Counted from the first letter of the stretch, positions 1 to 9,970 are shown. The stretch: 64,000 nt of DNA from Tenacibaculum soleae (GCF_001693415.1 NZ_MAKX01000013.1:1-64000), one strand, 5' to 3'. Translations and numbers: made by a program. Notes: generated from the letters alone by a model not told the origin.

Positions 1-2573
1 CGTGTTTTGGAGCAGCAGGCGGAAGTATTGATGTTAGTTTTGATTCGAGTACATTATATGCAGGAAATTACACTTATGTTGTAATGGACGATAATGGTAC
101 TCCTGGTAATGTAGCAGATGATAATGACATAACTGCAACAACAACAGCAGATGGAACAGGAGTAGGAAATGTAACAGAAACTATTGGAGGCTTATTAGCT
201 ACCCCAACAGGATTTAGTTATTATGTAGCAGTAACAATGACAGATACACCATTCTGTACCATAAATACCAATGAGTTTACAATAAATGAGCCAACGGCAG
301 CATTAGCATTGGATGGAGATGTTACATATATTAGTTGTAATACAAGTACAGGTGAGGTTATCTTAACAGGTAGCAATGGTTTTTCTGGTTATGAGTATCA
401 ATTAACAAACAATGCAACACCAGGTACACCAGTTCAAAACTTTAGCACTAATCCTAGAATTACAGGTTTAGTTGCGGGTAGTTATACTGCTACGGTAAGA
501 GATGCTGCTGGTTGTTTAGCAACGTTTGATTTCGATTTAAACGCTACAACACCAATGTCAGCTGATGTAAATTTAGTAGAAAATCAATGTGAAGGTGAAT
601 ACACTGCAAGTATTGAGATAACCAATGTAATGGGGGGGCAAACTCAAGATACTTCGGTAAGAAGTTATACGTATATTTTAATCTACCCAGATGGATCACA
701 AGTTGAGCAATCATCAAATATTTTTGAGAATTTACCTGCAGGAGCAACTTATCAAGCTATTGTTAGAGATAGTAAATATAGTTGTGAATATAGAGAAGAT
801 GTAGCTATTGTTGATCCTACAAAAGTAACAGCATCTGTAAATATTACAGCAGATATTACATGTTCAAATTCAGGAGCAACGGTTGAATTAGCAGGCGCAG
901 GTGGTACAGGAGCTTATATGTTTAGTGATGATGGTATTACTTATGTAGCTAGTAACACGTTTATAAATGTAAGTGCAGGAAATCATGTTTTCTACGTACG
1001 TGATGCTAATAATTGTGTAGATGATGTTGCTGTTAGTATTGATGATTATGAAGCATTAACACCTACGTTAAACGTAATATCAGCTTTTGTAACTTGTAAT
1101 GGTAATAGTAACGGAATATTATCGGCAGATGTAACTGGAGGTTTTGGTAATTATGAATATCAATTAGAAGAAAGCCCTAGTAATACTGTAGTAGCACCTT
1201 GGCAAAGTTCAAATACTTTTACAGGTTTAGCAATTGGTGATTATCATATTAGAGTAAGAAGTACTAATAGATTTGGAGTTGAATGTACTGAGGTAACAAG
1301 CCCAACAACAATAGCAGAGCCAGCACTATTAGTAGCAAATGAAACACATACCGATGTAACTTGTTATGGAGGTAATGATGGTACTATTACAGTATCGGCT
1401 ACTGGAGGAAATTTAACAGGTTATGAATATAATATTAGTTCAGATCCACCAATTAAGTTTGTTACCAATAATGTGTTTAGTAATTTATCAGCAGGATCTT
1501 ATGTTATTACAGTAAAAGATAAATTAGGATGTACAACAACAATACCTGTAACAATTACTGAGCCAGCAGAGTTTACCGCAACGTTAACATCTGTAAATGA
1601 GCAAGAATGTATTAATGACGCAACGCCAGTTATAACTTTAGATGTGCAAGGAGGATTGCAACCGTATTATGTAAGTATTAATAATGTAGAATTAACGATG
1701 CCTTATAATACAAATACAGTTGTTTTAGGAGCCGCAGAAGGTATTATTGGTGGTGAAGCATACTATATTACGGTAAGAGATAGTGGAACAAATTGTGATG
1801 CGCCAGCACCAATTAGATTAACCACGGGTACCCCAGTTGATTTAGCATTAACAGTTGATTTTGAATATACCTGTCCGACAGGAAATATAATCAAAGCAAT
1901 TGTTGCCGATCAGTATAAGAACAATATGTCTTATACGTTATATGATGGATCGGGTAGCGCAATTACAACAAATAACACAGGAGAATTTATTGATGTTGCA
2001 TCAGGAAATGGTTATACGGTTACAGCAACCCACACAGGATCATCTTGTGCTGAGAGTTCAACTAGTGATCCTATTGATATTGATAATATCCAGGCATTAA
2101 CAATGACTATTGATGATACTCAGAAGAATAAATTAATAGCCAATGTAGACTTTGGACAACCACCATATAACTTTACTGTTGATGGAGTTGATTATGGAAC
2201 AGATAATGAGTTCTTAATCTTACAAACCAAAATGTATACAATTACGGTAAGAGATGCAAGAGGTTGTGAGGTTACAATAACAATAGAGGGAGTTTATGTT
2301 ACCATTACAGTATTAAACTTATTTACTCCTGATGGAGATGGAATAAACGATTATTGGTATCCGGTAGATGTAGAACCTTACCATAATATTAGAGTGTTAA
2401 TTTATGATAGGTATGCTCGTAAGATAACAAACTTCCAAGGTTTTGTTCAAGGATGGGACGGTACATACGATGGTAAACCAATGCCAGCAGGAGATTATTG
2501 GTATACTATTTATTATAATGAATTATCAGGAGAAGAGAAGAAATTAATGGGACACTTTACATTATACAGATAA
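1..2573 (+). CDS. SprB-repeat surface protein with T9SS type B (gliding motility-associated) C-terminal domain, 5' truncated
   Basis: The reading frame is open from base 3, so the gene begins upstream of the window; the ATG at base 84 is internal. The visible protein holds about eight repeats of 70-95 residues that end in motifs like AGSYTATVRDAAGC or AGSYVITVKDKLGC, typical of SprB repeats. The last ~90 residues carry LFTPDGDGINDYW, IYDRYARKI, WDGTYDG and a C-terminal GHFTLYR, matching the gliding motility-associated C-terminal sorting domain (type B). Such proteins are exported by the type IX system to the cell surface as adhesins. The next gene, two bases downstream, encodes a PorP/SprF protein, the usual partner for type B cargo. 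The repeat and domain assignment is secure; the ligand is unknown. Confidence 0.9.
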   Translation, partial: CFGAAGGSIDVSFDSSTLYAGNYTYVVMDDNGTPGNVADDNDITATTTADGTGVGNVTETIGGLLATPTGFSYYVAVTMTDTPFCTINTNEFTINEPTAALALDGDVTYISCNTSTGEVILTGSNGFSGYEYQLTNNATPGTPVQNFSTNPRITGLVAGSYTATVRDAAGCLATFDFDLNATTPMSADVNLVENQCEGEYTASIEITNVMGGQTQDTSVRSYTYILIYPDGSQVEQSSNIFENLPAGATYQAIVRDSKYSCEYREDVAIVDPTKVTASVNITADITCSNSGATVELAGAGGTGAYMFSDDGITYVASNTFINVSAGNHVFYVRDANNCVDDVAVSIDDYEALTPTLNVISAFVTCNGNSNGILSADVTGGFGNYEYQLEESPSNTVVAPWQSSNTFTGLAIGDYHIRVRSTNRFGVECTEVTSPTTIAEPALLVANETHTDVTCYGGNDGTITVSATGGNLTGYEYNISSDPPIKFVTNNVFSNLSAGSYVITVKDKLGCTTTIPVTITEPAEFTATLTSVNEQECINDATPVITLDVQGGLQPYYVSINNVELTMPYNTNTVVLGAAEGIIGGEAYYITVRDSGTNCDAPAPIRLTTGTPVDLALTVDFEYTCPTGNIIKAIVADQYKNNMSYTLYDGSGSAITTNNTGEFIDVASGNGYTVTATHTGSSCAESSTSDPIDIDNIQALTMTIDDTQKNKLIANVDFGQPPYNFTVDGVDYGTDNEFLILQTKMYTITVRDARGCEVTITIEGVYVTITVLNLFTPDGDGINDYWYPVDVEPYHNIRVLIYDRYARKITNFQGFVQGWDGTYDGKPMPAGDYWYTIYYNELSGEEKKLMGHFTLYR

Positions 2574-2575
2574 AA

Positions 2576-3523
2576 ATGAGAAAAATATTAATAACAATAA
2601 GCATCGTAATTTGTAGTGTAAAATTAGCAGCCCAAGAAATTAATTTACCTCAATATATTAGTCATTTAGCAGACAATCCATTTTTAATATCACCAAGTTA
2701 TGCAGGTATTGGAAGCGGTTTACAAATACGACTAAACGGAGTAAGTCAGTGGATAGGAGTTGAAGATGCACCAGATACACAATCATTAGTGGTAGAAGCA
2801 CGTATTGCCGACCGTTTTGGTGGAGGTATTACTGTTTTTAACGATAAAAATGGATATACAACTCAAAAAGGAGTGAAGTTATCATTGGCAAGTCACTTAA
2901 CATTAAGTAATTTTCACGATAGTTTCCTATCATTTGGTATAAGTTATAATTTTACTCAATTTGGTATTGATACTTCTAATAACAATTCAGGACAAACTGT
3001 AGCCAATATATCAGAAACAAATTCTAACTTCGATGTAGGTTTATTATATCGTTACGAACGCTTTAGTATAAGTGCAAACGTAAATAACTTATTAAATAAA
3101 AAAGTAGAAAACTTAAGAACTAATGAACCTGAATCTTTACGAAGATATACTTTTTACAGTTCATACGTATTTACAAGACTTAGTAACAGAGTAGAAATTG
3201 AACCTTCTATGTTTGTTGAATATTATGAAGCAGATAAAAGATCAAGAACCGATATGAACGTTAAAGTAAGAAAAGGAATTAATGATGGTTATGTTTGGGC
3301 AGGTTTGAGCTATACTTTTTTAAATGATCAGTTTTTTGTACCCAATGCAATAGCTCCTTTAGTAGGTCTTAAAAAAGATAATTTATACATGTCATACGGT
3401 TTTAGTATTAATATGAATAAAACACAAGATTTTAATTACGGAACCCACATGATTACTCTTGGATTTGATTATGAAAGAAGACCAAGTTTAGCACGTTGTA
3501 CACAAGACATGATGATTTTTTAA
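2576..3523 (+). CDS. PorP/SprF family type IX secretion membrane protein
   Basis: The protein has 315 residues. A signal peptide ends near residue 19-20 ([12 protein letters not shown]), and the PorP-family opening follows ([21 protein letters not shown]). The rest is an outer-membrane beta-barrel rich in alternating aromatic and polar residues. The gene starts two bases after the stop of the SprB-like gene, so the two are cotranscribed and probably translationally coupled. SprF is needed for surface delivery of SprB in Flavobacterium, and each type B cargo tends to have its own paralogue, so this one probably serves the upstream adhesin. A strong hairpin terminator follows at once. The family call is firm; the pairing is inferred from position. 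Confidence 0.9.
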   Translation: MRKILITISIVICSVKLAAQEINLPQYISHLADNPFLISPSYAGIGSGLQIRLNGVSQWIGVEDAPDTQSLVVEARIADRFGGGITVFNDKNGYTTQKGVKLSLASHLTLSNFHDSFLSFGISYNFTQFGIDTSNNNSGQTVANISETNSNFDVGLLYRYERFSISANVNNLLNKKVENLRTNEPESLRRYTFYSSYVFTRLSNRVEIEPSMFVEYYEADKRSRTDMNVKVRKGINDGYVWAGLSYTFLNDQFFVPNAIAPLVGLKKDNLYMSYGFSINMNKTQDFNYGTHMITLGFDYERRPSLARCTQDMMIF

Positions 3524-3546
3524 AAAACAAAATAATATATTATAAA

Positions 3547-3580
3547 TCCTCAAGCCAAAACTTGAGGATTTTCTTTTTCT
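3547..3580 (+). terminator. Rho-independent terminator after the SprB-like/porP operon
   Basis: Eight-base arms (TCCTCAAG at 3547-3554 and CTTGAGGA at 3561-3568) enclose a six-base loop and are followed by a T-rich tract. It lies 24 nt after the porP stop and directly abuts the start region of the next gene. Confidence 0.85.
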
Positions 3581-3588
3581 TTGCAACA

Positions 3589-4476
3589 ATGGAAAATAAT
3601 AATCAAACATCAATCAATCTTAATAAGTTTATTAGCAGTACAGGAATTTGTTCTCGTAGAGATGCCGAAAAATTTATTAAAGCAGGTCGAGTTACCATTA
3701 ATAAAAACGTAGCTCAATTAGGTAACCGAGTTTTTAAAGGCGATAAAGTTCGTGTTGATGGACGGTTATTGGAATCAAAACCGAAAACATTATACATCGC
3801 TTTAAATAAACCTGTAGGAATTGTTTGTACGACAGATAGTAAAGAAAAAAAGAATATTGTAAAATTTGTAGGTCATCCAGAACGATTATTTCCTATTGGT
3901 CGTTTAGATAAACCATCCGAAGGATTAATATTTTTAACTAATGATGGCGATATTGTAAATAAAATTTTACGTGCCGGAAATAATCACGAAAAAGAATATA
4001 TTGTTTCGGTTGATAAAAAAATAACAGACAATTTTATTACAAAAATGAGTAACGGAATTCCAATTTTAGGTACTGTAACTCAAAAATGTAAAGTTGAAAA
4101 AGTAAGTGATTTTACGTTTAAAATTATTTTAACTCAAGGATTAAATCGCCAAATACGTAGAATGTGCGAGTATTTAGAATACGAAGTAACCAAGTTAAAG
4201 CGCGAACGTATTATGAATGTTTCTTTAGAGAAATTAAAAACAGGTGATTGGCGTGAATTAACAACTGATGAAATGAAAGAAATTAATAAAATGATTTCAA
4301 GTTCTTCTAAAACAGAAGAAGCATCAGTAGTTGTTGATAAAAAAAAGCCAAAACAACCAAAGAAGAAAACTCCCGAAAAATCAAACAGTTTTAATAAAAA
4401 AAGTGCTGCATTTAGAAAAAATTCTCCTAAAACAAAAAGAAATACTAATCAAAAATTTGGACGTAAACGTAAATAA
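3589..4476 (+). CDS. rluF: 23S rRNA pseudouridine synthase, RluF/RsuA family
   Basis: The protein has 295 residues. An S4 RNA-binding domain (about 8-58, with [14 protein letters not shown]) is followed by the pseudouridine synthase domain with catalytic Asp107 in [10 protein letters not shown]. The adjoining IFLTNDGD resembles RluF more than RluB or RsuA. The last ~55 residues form a Lys/Ser/Asn-rich tail ending in GRKRK, common in flavobacterial homologues and probably an extra rRNA-binding arm. I start it at ATG 3589: the same frame is open upstream to 3496, but that extension would run through the terminator hairpin and lacks homology-like sequence. TTTG at 3580-3583 ends 5 nt before the ATG. 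The exact modified uridine (2604 or 2605) is inferred. Confidence 0.85.
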   Translation: MENNNQTSINLNKFISSTGICSRRDAEKFIKAGRVTINKNVAQLGNRVFKGDKVRVDGRLLESKPKTLYIALNKPVGIVCTTDSKEKKNIVKFVGHPERLFPIGRLDKPSEGLIFLTNDGDIVNKILRAGNNHEKEYIVSVDKKITDNFITKMSNGIPILGTVTQKCKVEKVSDFTFKIILTQGLNRQIRRMCEYLEYEVTKLKRERIMNVSLEKLKTGDWRELTTDEMKEINKMISSSSKTEEASVVVDKKKPKQPKKKTPEKSNSFNKKSAAFRKNSPKTKRNTNQKFGRKRK

Positions 4477-4588
4477 ATAGTAGTTACATCATACAAAGTA
4501 AAAGAATAAAATAAATAAAAAGTTCTTCACACAAACCGACCTAATAATTATTATGATTTTATTTACTTTTTCAATTCTTAAATAAGCG

Positions 4589-4596
4589 TATCTTTG
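4589..4596 (+). promoter_or_regulatory. -7 promoter box of tgt
   Basis: TATCTTTG fits the Bacteroidetes TAnnTTTG box. Its final G lies 6 nt before the ATG at 4603, so the transcript should start at or next to the start codon. Confidence 0.7.
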
Positions 4597-4602
4597 TCCC
4601 TT

Positions 4603-5733
4603 ATGCAATTCGACTTAAAAACAACCGACCCAAAAAGTAAAGCACGAGCAGGTGTTATTACAACCGATCACGGAACAATTGAAACTCCAATATTTATGCC
4701 AGTTGGTACCGTAGGTACTGTAAAAGGTGTACATCAATCAGAGTTAAAAAATGAGATAAACCCAGATATTATTCTTGGAAATACGTATCATTTATACCTG
4801 CGTCCAAAATTAGAAACCTTAGAAGCCGCAGGAGGTTTGCATAAGTTTATGAATTGGGATCGTAATATTTTAACAGATAGTGGCGGATACCAAGTATATT
4901 CACTTTCAGGAAGAAGAAAAATAAACGAAGAAGGTGTAAAGTTTAAAAGTCATATTGATGGCTCTATGCATTTCTTTACCCCAGAAAATGTAATGGAAAC
5001 GCAACGTACCATTGGAGCCGATATTATTATGGCATTTGATGAATGTACGCCATATCCTTGTGATTATAATTATGCGAAACGCTCGATGCATATGACGCAT
5101 CGTTGGTTAAAAAGATGTGTAAATCATTTAGAAAAATTGCCTTTTAAATATGGATATGAACAAACATTTTTTCCTATTGTACAAGGTAGTACTTATAAAG
5201 ATTTAAGAAAGCAATCAGCAGAATATATAGCTTCGGTAGGCGCTCAAGGAAACGCTATTGGAGGGCTTTCGGTAGGAGAACCAGCAGAAGAGTTGTATGG
5301 AATGACAGAGGTTGTAACTGCAATTTTACCAGAAGATAAACCTCGTTATTTAATGGGAGTTGGTACCCCAATTAATATTTTAGAAAATATAGCCTTAGGT
5401 ATTGATATGTTTGATTGTGTAATGCCTACGCGTAACGCACGTAACGGAATGTTATTTACAGCACATGGTTCTATCAATATTAAAAATAAAAAATGGGAAC
5501 AAGATTTTTCGCCAATAGATGAAATGGGAATTACTTGGGTAGACACCATGTACTCAAAAGCATATTTACGCCATTTATTTGCAGCAAAAGAAATGTTGGG
5601 TAAACAAATTGCATCTATTCATAATTTAGGGTTTTATTTATGGCTTACAAGAGAAGCTAGAAAACATATTATAGCAGGAGATTTTACCCAATGGAAAGAT
5701 AAAATGGTAAAACAAATGGATAATCGTTTATAA
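4603..5733 (+). CDS. tgt: tRNA-guanine(34) transglycosylase (queuosine biosynthesis)
   Basis: The protein has 376 residues and full family length. It exchanges guanine-34 of GUN-anticodon tRNAs for the preQ1 base. Visible motifs are the base-binding TDSGGYQVYSLSGRR (Asp92), GGLSVGEP, and MFDCVMPTRNARNG, which contains the nucleophilic Asp. The C-terminal zinc site is odd: where most bacterial enzymes have three cysteines (CxCxxC), this protein reads ITWVDTMYSKAYLRH with no cysteine, although the final histidine (IHNL) is kept. I recall similar wording in other Bacteroidetes Tgt proteins. The frame extends to a TTG at 4594, but that TTG is inside the promoter box, so ATG 4603 is preferred. A queE gene 4 kb away fits the same pathway. 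Confidence 0.93.
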   Translation: MQFDLKTTDPKSKARAGVITTDHGTIETPIFMPVGTVGTVKGVHQSELKNEINPDIILGNTYHLYLRPKLETLEAAGGLHKFMNWDRNILTDSGGYQVYSLSGRRKINEEGVKFKSHIDGSMHFFTPENVMETQRTIGADIIMAFDECTPYPCDYNYAKRSMHMTHRWLKRCVNHLEKLPFKYGYEQTFFPIVQGSTYKDLRKQSAEYIASVGAQGNAIGGLSVGEPAEELYGMTEVVTAILPEDKPRYLMGVGTPINILENIALGIDMFDCVMPTRNARNGMLFTAHGSINIKNKKWEQDFSPIDEMGITWVDTMYSKAYLRHLFAAKEMLGKQIASIHNLGFYLWLTREARKHIIAGDFTQWKDKMVKQMDNRL

Positions 5734-5747
5734 AATAATTAGTTTTT

Positions 5748-6833
5748 TTGAAAATACTTGATTGGTACATATTAAAGCGTTATTTGGTAACATTTTTGTT
5801 TACTTTATTAATATTAATTCCTATTGCGGTAGCGATTGATATTGCCGAAAAGATTGATAAGTTTTTACGTGATGAGAACTTAACCTTCTTCGAAGTAGCT
5901 AACGATTATTATAAAAATTTTATTATTTATTACGCCAATACTTTTATGCCACTGGCATTATTTATAGCCGTAATATTGTTTACTTCTAAGTTAGCAAATA
6001 ATACCGAAATTGTAGCTATAAATGGATCTCAAATATCATTTACTCGATTTTTATATCCTTATTTAATAGGAGCTACGATTGTTTGTGGAGTAGCATTATC
6101 AATGAATCATTTTTTTGTGCCATCGAGTAGCAAAACAAGAAAAGCTTTTGAAAAAAAGTATTTAAGTAAAAAAAAATATACAAATACGTCAGTTCGAGAC
6201 TTTAGTTTACAGCTAAATGATAGTACTTATATTTTTCTACAAAGTTTTGATTTAAAAAGAAAATCAGGTTATAACTTTTCTACTGAGGTTTATGATGGAA
6301 TTCAATTAAAATCCCAACTAACAGCTACTAATATAAAATGGAAAGAAAAAGACAGTATATTTAAATTATTTAGTTGGAAAGAAAGAAAAATATTTAAAGA
6401 AAGAGATAGTATTTTTACAGGAAATAGCTTAGACACTACGTTCGCATTTACTCCTAACGATTTAAATTACAAGAATGTTCTGGCTCAAGAAATGAAATCA
6501 CCTGAATTAATTAAATTTATAGAGATTTCTAAAAAAAGAGGCGTTAAAAACTTAAACGCTCACTTAGTAGAACTATATAAACGTACAAGCTTACCAGTAG
6601 CTTGCTATATTTTAACATTAATAGCTGTTGCCTTAGCACATAAAAAAAGAAGAGGAGGAATAGGATTAAATTTAGCCTTAGGAATATCAGTAATGTTTGT
6701 GTATGTATTCTTTTTAAAAGTAGCAGAGGTATTAGGAGCCGTTGCAGGCGCCAATGCTTTATTAAACGTTTGGGTGCCAAATATTGTTTTTGGAGCTTAT
6801 GCAATATATTTATACATCAATGCAAGGAAGTAA
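5748..6833 (+). CDS. LptF/LptG-type permease (YjgP/YjgQ family), lipopolysaccharide export
   Basis: The protein has 361 residues. There are three hydrophobic segments in the first ~125 residues, a long hydrophilic periplasmic (jellyroll-type) region about 130-275, and three more membrane segments to the end (LPVACYILTLIAVALAHK onward). This is the plan of the LptB2FG permease subunits that extract lipopolysaccharide from the inner membrane. The N-terminus MKILDWYILKRYL matches the family, yet the only codon for it is TTG at 5748, since the next in-frame ATG lies far inside. A TTG start is therefore likely. It follows tgt after 14 nt and overlaps the next gene, implying one operon. Whether it is LptF or LptG cannot be settled from sequence alone. 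Confidence 0.85.
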   Translation: MKILDWYILKRYLVTFLFTLLILIPIAVAIDIAEKIDKFLRDENLTFFEVANDYYKNFIIYYANTFMPLALFIAVILFTSKLANNTEIVAINGSQISFTRFLYPYLIGATIVCGVALSMNHFFVPSSSKTRKAFEKKYLSKKKYTNTSVRDFSLQLNDSTYIFLQSFDLKRKSGYNFSTEVYDGIQLKSQLTATNIKWKEKDSIFKLFSWKERKIFKERDSIFTGNSLDTTFAFTPNDLNYKNVLAQEMKSPELIKFIEISKKRGVKNLNAHLVELYKRTSLPVACYILTLIAVALAHKKRRGGIGLNLALGISVMFVYVFFLKVAEVLGAVAGANALLNVWVPNIVFGAYAIYLYINARK

Positions 6834-7719
6834 ATTAAAAAATTATCTACACCTACATTTTATTGTTTTTATTTGGGGATTTACAGCAATATTAGGTGCT
6901 TTAATATCTATAGAAGCAATTCCGTTAGTTTGGTATCGTATGACATTAGCTGTTGTATTTATTGCAATCTATTTTTTTATTCGTAAAAAATCATTTAAAG
7001 TAGATAAAAAAGGGCTGTTAAAGTTTGCAGTGTCAGGAGTAATTATAGCGATACACTGGGTTACTTTTTTTAAAGCAATAAAAGTGTCAAATGTTTCAGT
7101 AGCCTTGGTAACTATGAGTACAGGAGCTTTTTTTGCTTCATTAATTGAGCCTATATTTTTTAAAAGAAAAATAAAAGGAATTGAAATTTTATTAGGAGGG
7201 TTAGTAATTGTAGGCTTGTATATTATATTTAATTTCCAGAGTCAATATGTATTAGGAATTGTTTACGCATTAATATCAGCCTTTTTATCGGCACTATTTG
7301 CAGTTTTAAATGGGTTATTTATAAAAAAATACGATGCAAATGTCATTTCTTTTTATCAATTATTATTTGGTGCCATAGGAATAACATTGTATTTATTTTT
7401 TACACAAAAATTTTCACTTCAGTTTTTTCAAATTACTACAAATGATTGGTTATATTTAATCATATTAAGTAGTTTTTGTACAGCTTATGCATTTATAGCT
7501 TCTGTTCATGTTATGAAATACTTAACACCTTACACAGTAATGCTAACTATTAATTTAGAGCCTATTTATGCAATAGTTTTAGCCTTAATAGTTTTTGGAG
7601 AAAAAGAACAGATGAATACCGAATTTTACTACGGAGTATTTATTGTTTTATTTGTCGTTTTACTAAATGGAGTTTTAAAAAATATGAGGTCAATTAAAAA
7701 TAAAATAAATAAAAAGTAG
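6820..7719 (+). CDS. DMT-superfamily transporter with two EamA domains
   Basis: About 299 residues with ten hydrophobic segments arranged as two EamA halves (IWGFTAILGAL near the N-terminus; SSFCTAYAFIASVHVMKYL and INLEPIYAIVLALIVFGE in the second half). Members are inner-membrane exporters of metabolites or amino acids; the substrate is unknown. Three in-frame starts exist (TTG 6784, ATG 6799, ATG 6820). I choose 6820, which overlaps the permease stop by 14 nt and places the first membrane segment close to the N-terminus as in the family. It is coexpressed with the LptF-type gene by overlap, but a functional link is not implied. Confidence 0.82.
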   Translation: MQGSKLKNYLHLHFIVFIWGFTAILGALISIEAIPLVWYRMTLAVVFIAIYFFIRKKSFKVDKKGLLKFAVSGVIIAIHWVTFFKAIKVSNVSVALVTMSTGAFFASLIEPIFFKRKIKGIEILLGGLVIVGLYIIFNFQSQYVLGIVYALISAFLSALFAVLNGLFIKKYDANVISFYQLLFGAIGITLYLFFTQKFSLQFFQITTNDWLYLIILSSFCTAYAFIASVHVMKYLTPYTVMLTINLEPIYAIVLALIVFGEKEQMNTEFYYGVFIVLFVVLLNGVLKNMRSIKNKINKK

Positions 7720-7761
7720 TATTTTAAAAAAGGGAGAAAGCTAAATTTTACAATTTTTTAG

Positions 7762-7769
7762 TATGTTTG
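7762..7769 (+). promoter_or_regulatory. -7 promoter box of accA
   Basis: TATGTTTG fits TAnnTTTG and lies 37 nt before the accA ATG, in the only non-coding gap upstream of the gene. Confidence 0.55.
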
Positions 7770-7806
7770 CCTTTACAAACAACGAATTATAAAATCAAAC
7801 TATATA

Positions 7807-8760
7807 ATGGAATATTTAGATTTTGAATTGCCAATAAAAGAACTAGAAGATCAATTGGTAAAGTGTTTTGATATAGGAAAAGAAAGTGATGTTGACGTTA
7901 CAGAAACCTGTAAGAAGATTGAAAAAAAGCTAGAAAAAGCAAAAAAAGATATATACAAAAACTTAACCCCTTGGCAACGTGTACAATTATCACGTCATCC
8001 AAACAGACCTTATACTTTAGATTATATTAACGCAATTTGTGGTGATACTTTTATGGAGTTACACGGCGATCGTAATGTAAAAGACGATAAGGCTATGATT
8101 GGAGGTTTAGGTAAAATAGGAGATCAATCATTTATGTTTATTGGTCAACAAAAAGGTTATAATACCAAAACACGTCAGTATCGTAATTTTGGAATGGCGA
8201 ATCCAGAAGGTTACCGTAAAGCGTTACGTTTAATGAAAATGGCAGAAAAATTTGGTATTCCTGTAGTAACGTTAGTAGATACCCCAGGAGCATACCCAGG
8301 TTTAGAAGCTGAAGAACGTGGACAAGGTGAAGCAATTGCACGTAATATACTTGAAATGACACGTTTAAAAACACCAATTATATCAATAGTTATTGGTGAA
8401 GGAGCTTCAGGAGGTGCTATTGGTATTGGAGTAGGTGATAAAGTATATATGATGGAAAATACTTGGTATACAGTAATTTCACCAGAATCATGTTCCTCTA
8501 TTTTATGGCGTAGTTGGGAGTACAAAGAGCAAGCTGCCGAAGCTTTAAAGCTTACAGGTGAAGATATGAAACGATTAAAATTAATCGACGGAATTATTGA
8601 AGAGCCAAACGGAGGAGCTCATGCTAACAGAGAAGGAGCTTTTAATGCAGTACAAGAGCAAATTGTAAAAGCCTTTGATGAAATTAAAGATTTAAATACT
8701 ACTGATTTAATAGCCCAACGTATGGATAAATACGCTAATATGGGAGTGTATAAAGAATAG
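7807..8760 (+). CDS. accA: Acetyl-CoA carboxylase carboxyltransferase subunit alpha
   Basis: 317 residues, the usual length. With AccD it forms the carboxyltransferase that moves CO2 from biotin to acetyl-CoA, the first step of fatty acid synthesis. The N-terminal coiled segment is followed by [19 protein letters not shown], the crotonase-like core with [28 protein letters not shown] and [15 protein letters not shown], and the C-terminal CSSILWRSW...AAEALKLT block, all typical of AccA. It has its own promoter box and a strong terminator, so it appears monocistronic; accD is not in the window. Confidence 0.97.
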   Translation: MEYLDFELPIKELEDQLVKCFDIGKESDVDVTETCKKIEKKLEKAKKDIYKNLTPWQRVQLSRHPNRPYTLDYINAICGDTFMELHGDRNVKDDKAMIGGLGKIGDQSFMFIGQQKGYNTKTRQYRNFGMANPEGYRKALRLMKMAEKFGIPVVTLVDTPGAYPGLEAEERGQGEAIARNILEMTRLKTPIISIVIGEGASGGAIGIGVGDKVYMMENTWYTVISPESCSSILWRSWEYKEQAAEALKLTGEDMKRLKLIDGIIEEPNGGAHANREGAFNAVQEQIVKAFDEIKDLNTTDLIAQRMDKYANMGVYKE

Positions 8761-8780
8761 TAAATATGATATTTTTATAA

Positions 8781-8810
8781 AAAAAACTCACCTTTTGGGT
8801 GAGTTTTTTG
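8781..8810 (+). terminator. Terminator of accA
   Basis: Perfect 12-bp arms (8781-8792 and 8798-8809) around a five-base loop, with GGTGAG stem and a run of T. It begins 20 nt after the accA stop. Confidence 0.9.
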
Positions 8811-8873
8811 CTTTTAAATAATAGTTGTTTTATAACTTAGCTATAATTAATAATTCTTATTTCTATAAATAAT

Positions 8874-9947
8874 ATGAAAATTTTTCTACCTTTTTTACTT
8901 ATAATAATTTTTACATTAAATATTAACGCACAAAGTAAACCTCATATAGTAGAGTTAAAAGTTGAAGAAAATATAGCGGTTAGTAAATTTTATGTTTCAG
9001 AAATTATTGATAATCGGTTAATTAAAATAAATATAGGATTTGCTCAAAAAGGATTGTTTAATAAACGTGTTTCAGCGGTTTTACCTGATAGTATTCAAAT
9101 ATATTTAAAAGAAAAAATAAATAACATCCTTACAAAAGAAAAAGAAAGTGAACCACTCACATTAATTATCCATGAATTTAATGTTTCAGAAAGAACTAGT
9201 GCATTATCTGAAAAAGGAATTTTTAGATTCCGATTTGAGTTAGCAAAAAGAAATGAAGGTAAATTGTATTCACTTTGGTACACAGCATCTGAAGTTGAAA
9301 GTGGAGGAATGGATGTTACTAAAAAACATGGAACACGTATTTTAAAGGGAATAAAAGAAAGTTTAAAAGCTTTTTCTGAAAGTGATTGGGAAAATAAAAA
9401 AGGAGAATTAATAGTATTAGAAACTAACAAAAAGTTTGATTTTTCTAAAAAAATAAAAAAAGGACTTTATACTAGTTTTTCTCAATTAGTAGCAAACAAT
9501 CCTTTTTTAGAAGATAATTATCGGCTTATAGCAAAAAAAAATAAAAAATATCCTAAATTTAAAATACAAAGTAATGATAGCAAAAAAATTAATAAGCGAA
9601 TAACATTTATCTCAGATGGGACGCATATTTACATGAGTGCTTTACGATATAGTTATGACTCTCATTTTGTTAAATCATTATTAACAGGTAAATATCTTTA
9701 TTTTGAAGATAGAGTTTCCGACCCATCATCAGCTGTTGCTTTTGGACTTATTGGAGCAGCTGTATCAAATAAAGTTAGAGGGATTGTACTCGATACAGAT
9801 ACAGGTTTAGTATATCAATTAGATAAAAAAAATATTTTAAAAATTCTTGAACCTTACCCTGAATTAAAAAAGAAGTATTCAAAAAGTAAGCAAACAATTG
9901 AGCTAAAAAAATTGTTGATAAAAACAATTAATAAAATGAATCAATAG
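8874..9947 (+). CDS. Secreted protein of unknown function
   Basis: I do not recognise this 357-residue protein. It has a signal peptide (about 1-20, ending NINAQ), then a Lys-rich mixed alpha/beta region. A small glycine/alanine-rich segment near 285-316 (SSAVAFGLIGAAV, then GIVLDTDTGLVYQL) could be a glycine-zipper-like or turn segment. No lipobox cysteine or sorting domain is seen, so it is probably periplasmic or bound to the outer membrane. It stands alone between two terminators and has Lys/Ile/Asn-rich codon use like its neighbours. Confidence 0.8.
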   Translation: MKIFLPFLLIIIFTLNINAQSKPHIVELKVEENIAVSKFYVSEIIDNRLIKINIGFAQKGLFNKRVSAVLPDSIQIYLKEKINNILTKEKESEPLTLIIHEFNVSERTSALSEKGIFRFRFELAKRNEGKLYSLWYTASEVESGGMDVTKKHGTRILKGIKESLKAFSESDWENKKGELIVLETNKKFDFSKKIKKGLYTSFSQLVANNPFLEDNYRLIAKKNKKYPKFKIQSNDSKKINKRITFISDGTHIYMSALRYSYDSHFVKSLLTGKYLYFEDRVSDPSSAVAFGLIGAAVSNKVRGIVLDTDTGLVYQLDKKNILKILEPYPELKKKYSKSKQTIELKKLLIKTINKMNQ

Positions 9948-9970
9948 TTTTGTGATAAATTATAAATAAT

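Noticed and set aside
1..2573. Tandem DNA repeats in the SprB-like gene as a CRISPR-like array
   Set aside because: The repeats are at protein level, 70-95 residues long and divergent in DNA; no short conserved repeats with unique spacers exist in the window.
3496..3588. N-terminal extension of the RluF-type protein upstream of ATG 3589
   Set aside because: It would start inside porP and run through a terminator hairpin; the family-like N-terminus begins at 3589.
4594..4602. TTG start for tgt
   Set aside because: The TTG is the end of a TATCTTTG promoter box; ATG 4603 gives the usual protein length.
8211..8525. 104-codon antisense frame within accA
   Set aside because: Complete overlap with a clear gene and no protein-like features; a shadow of accA codons.
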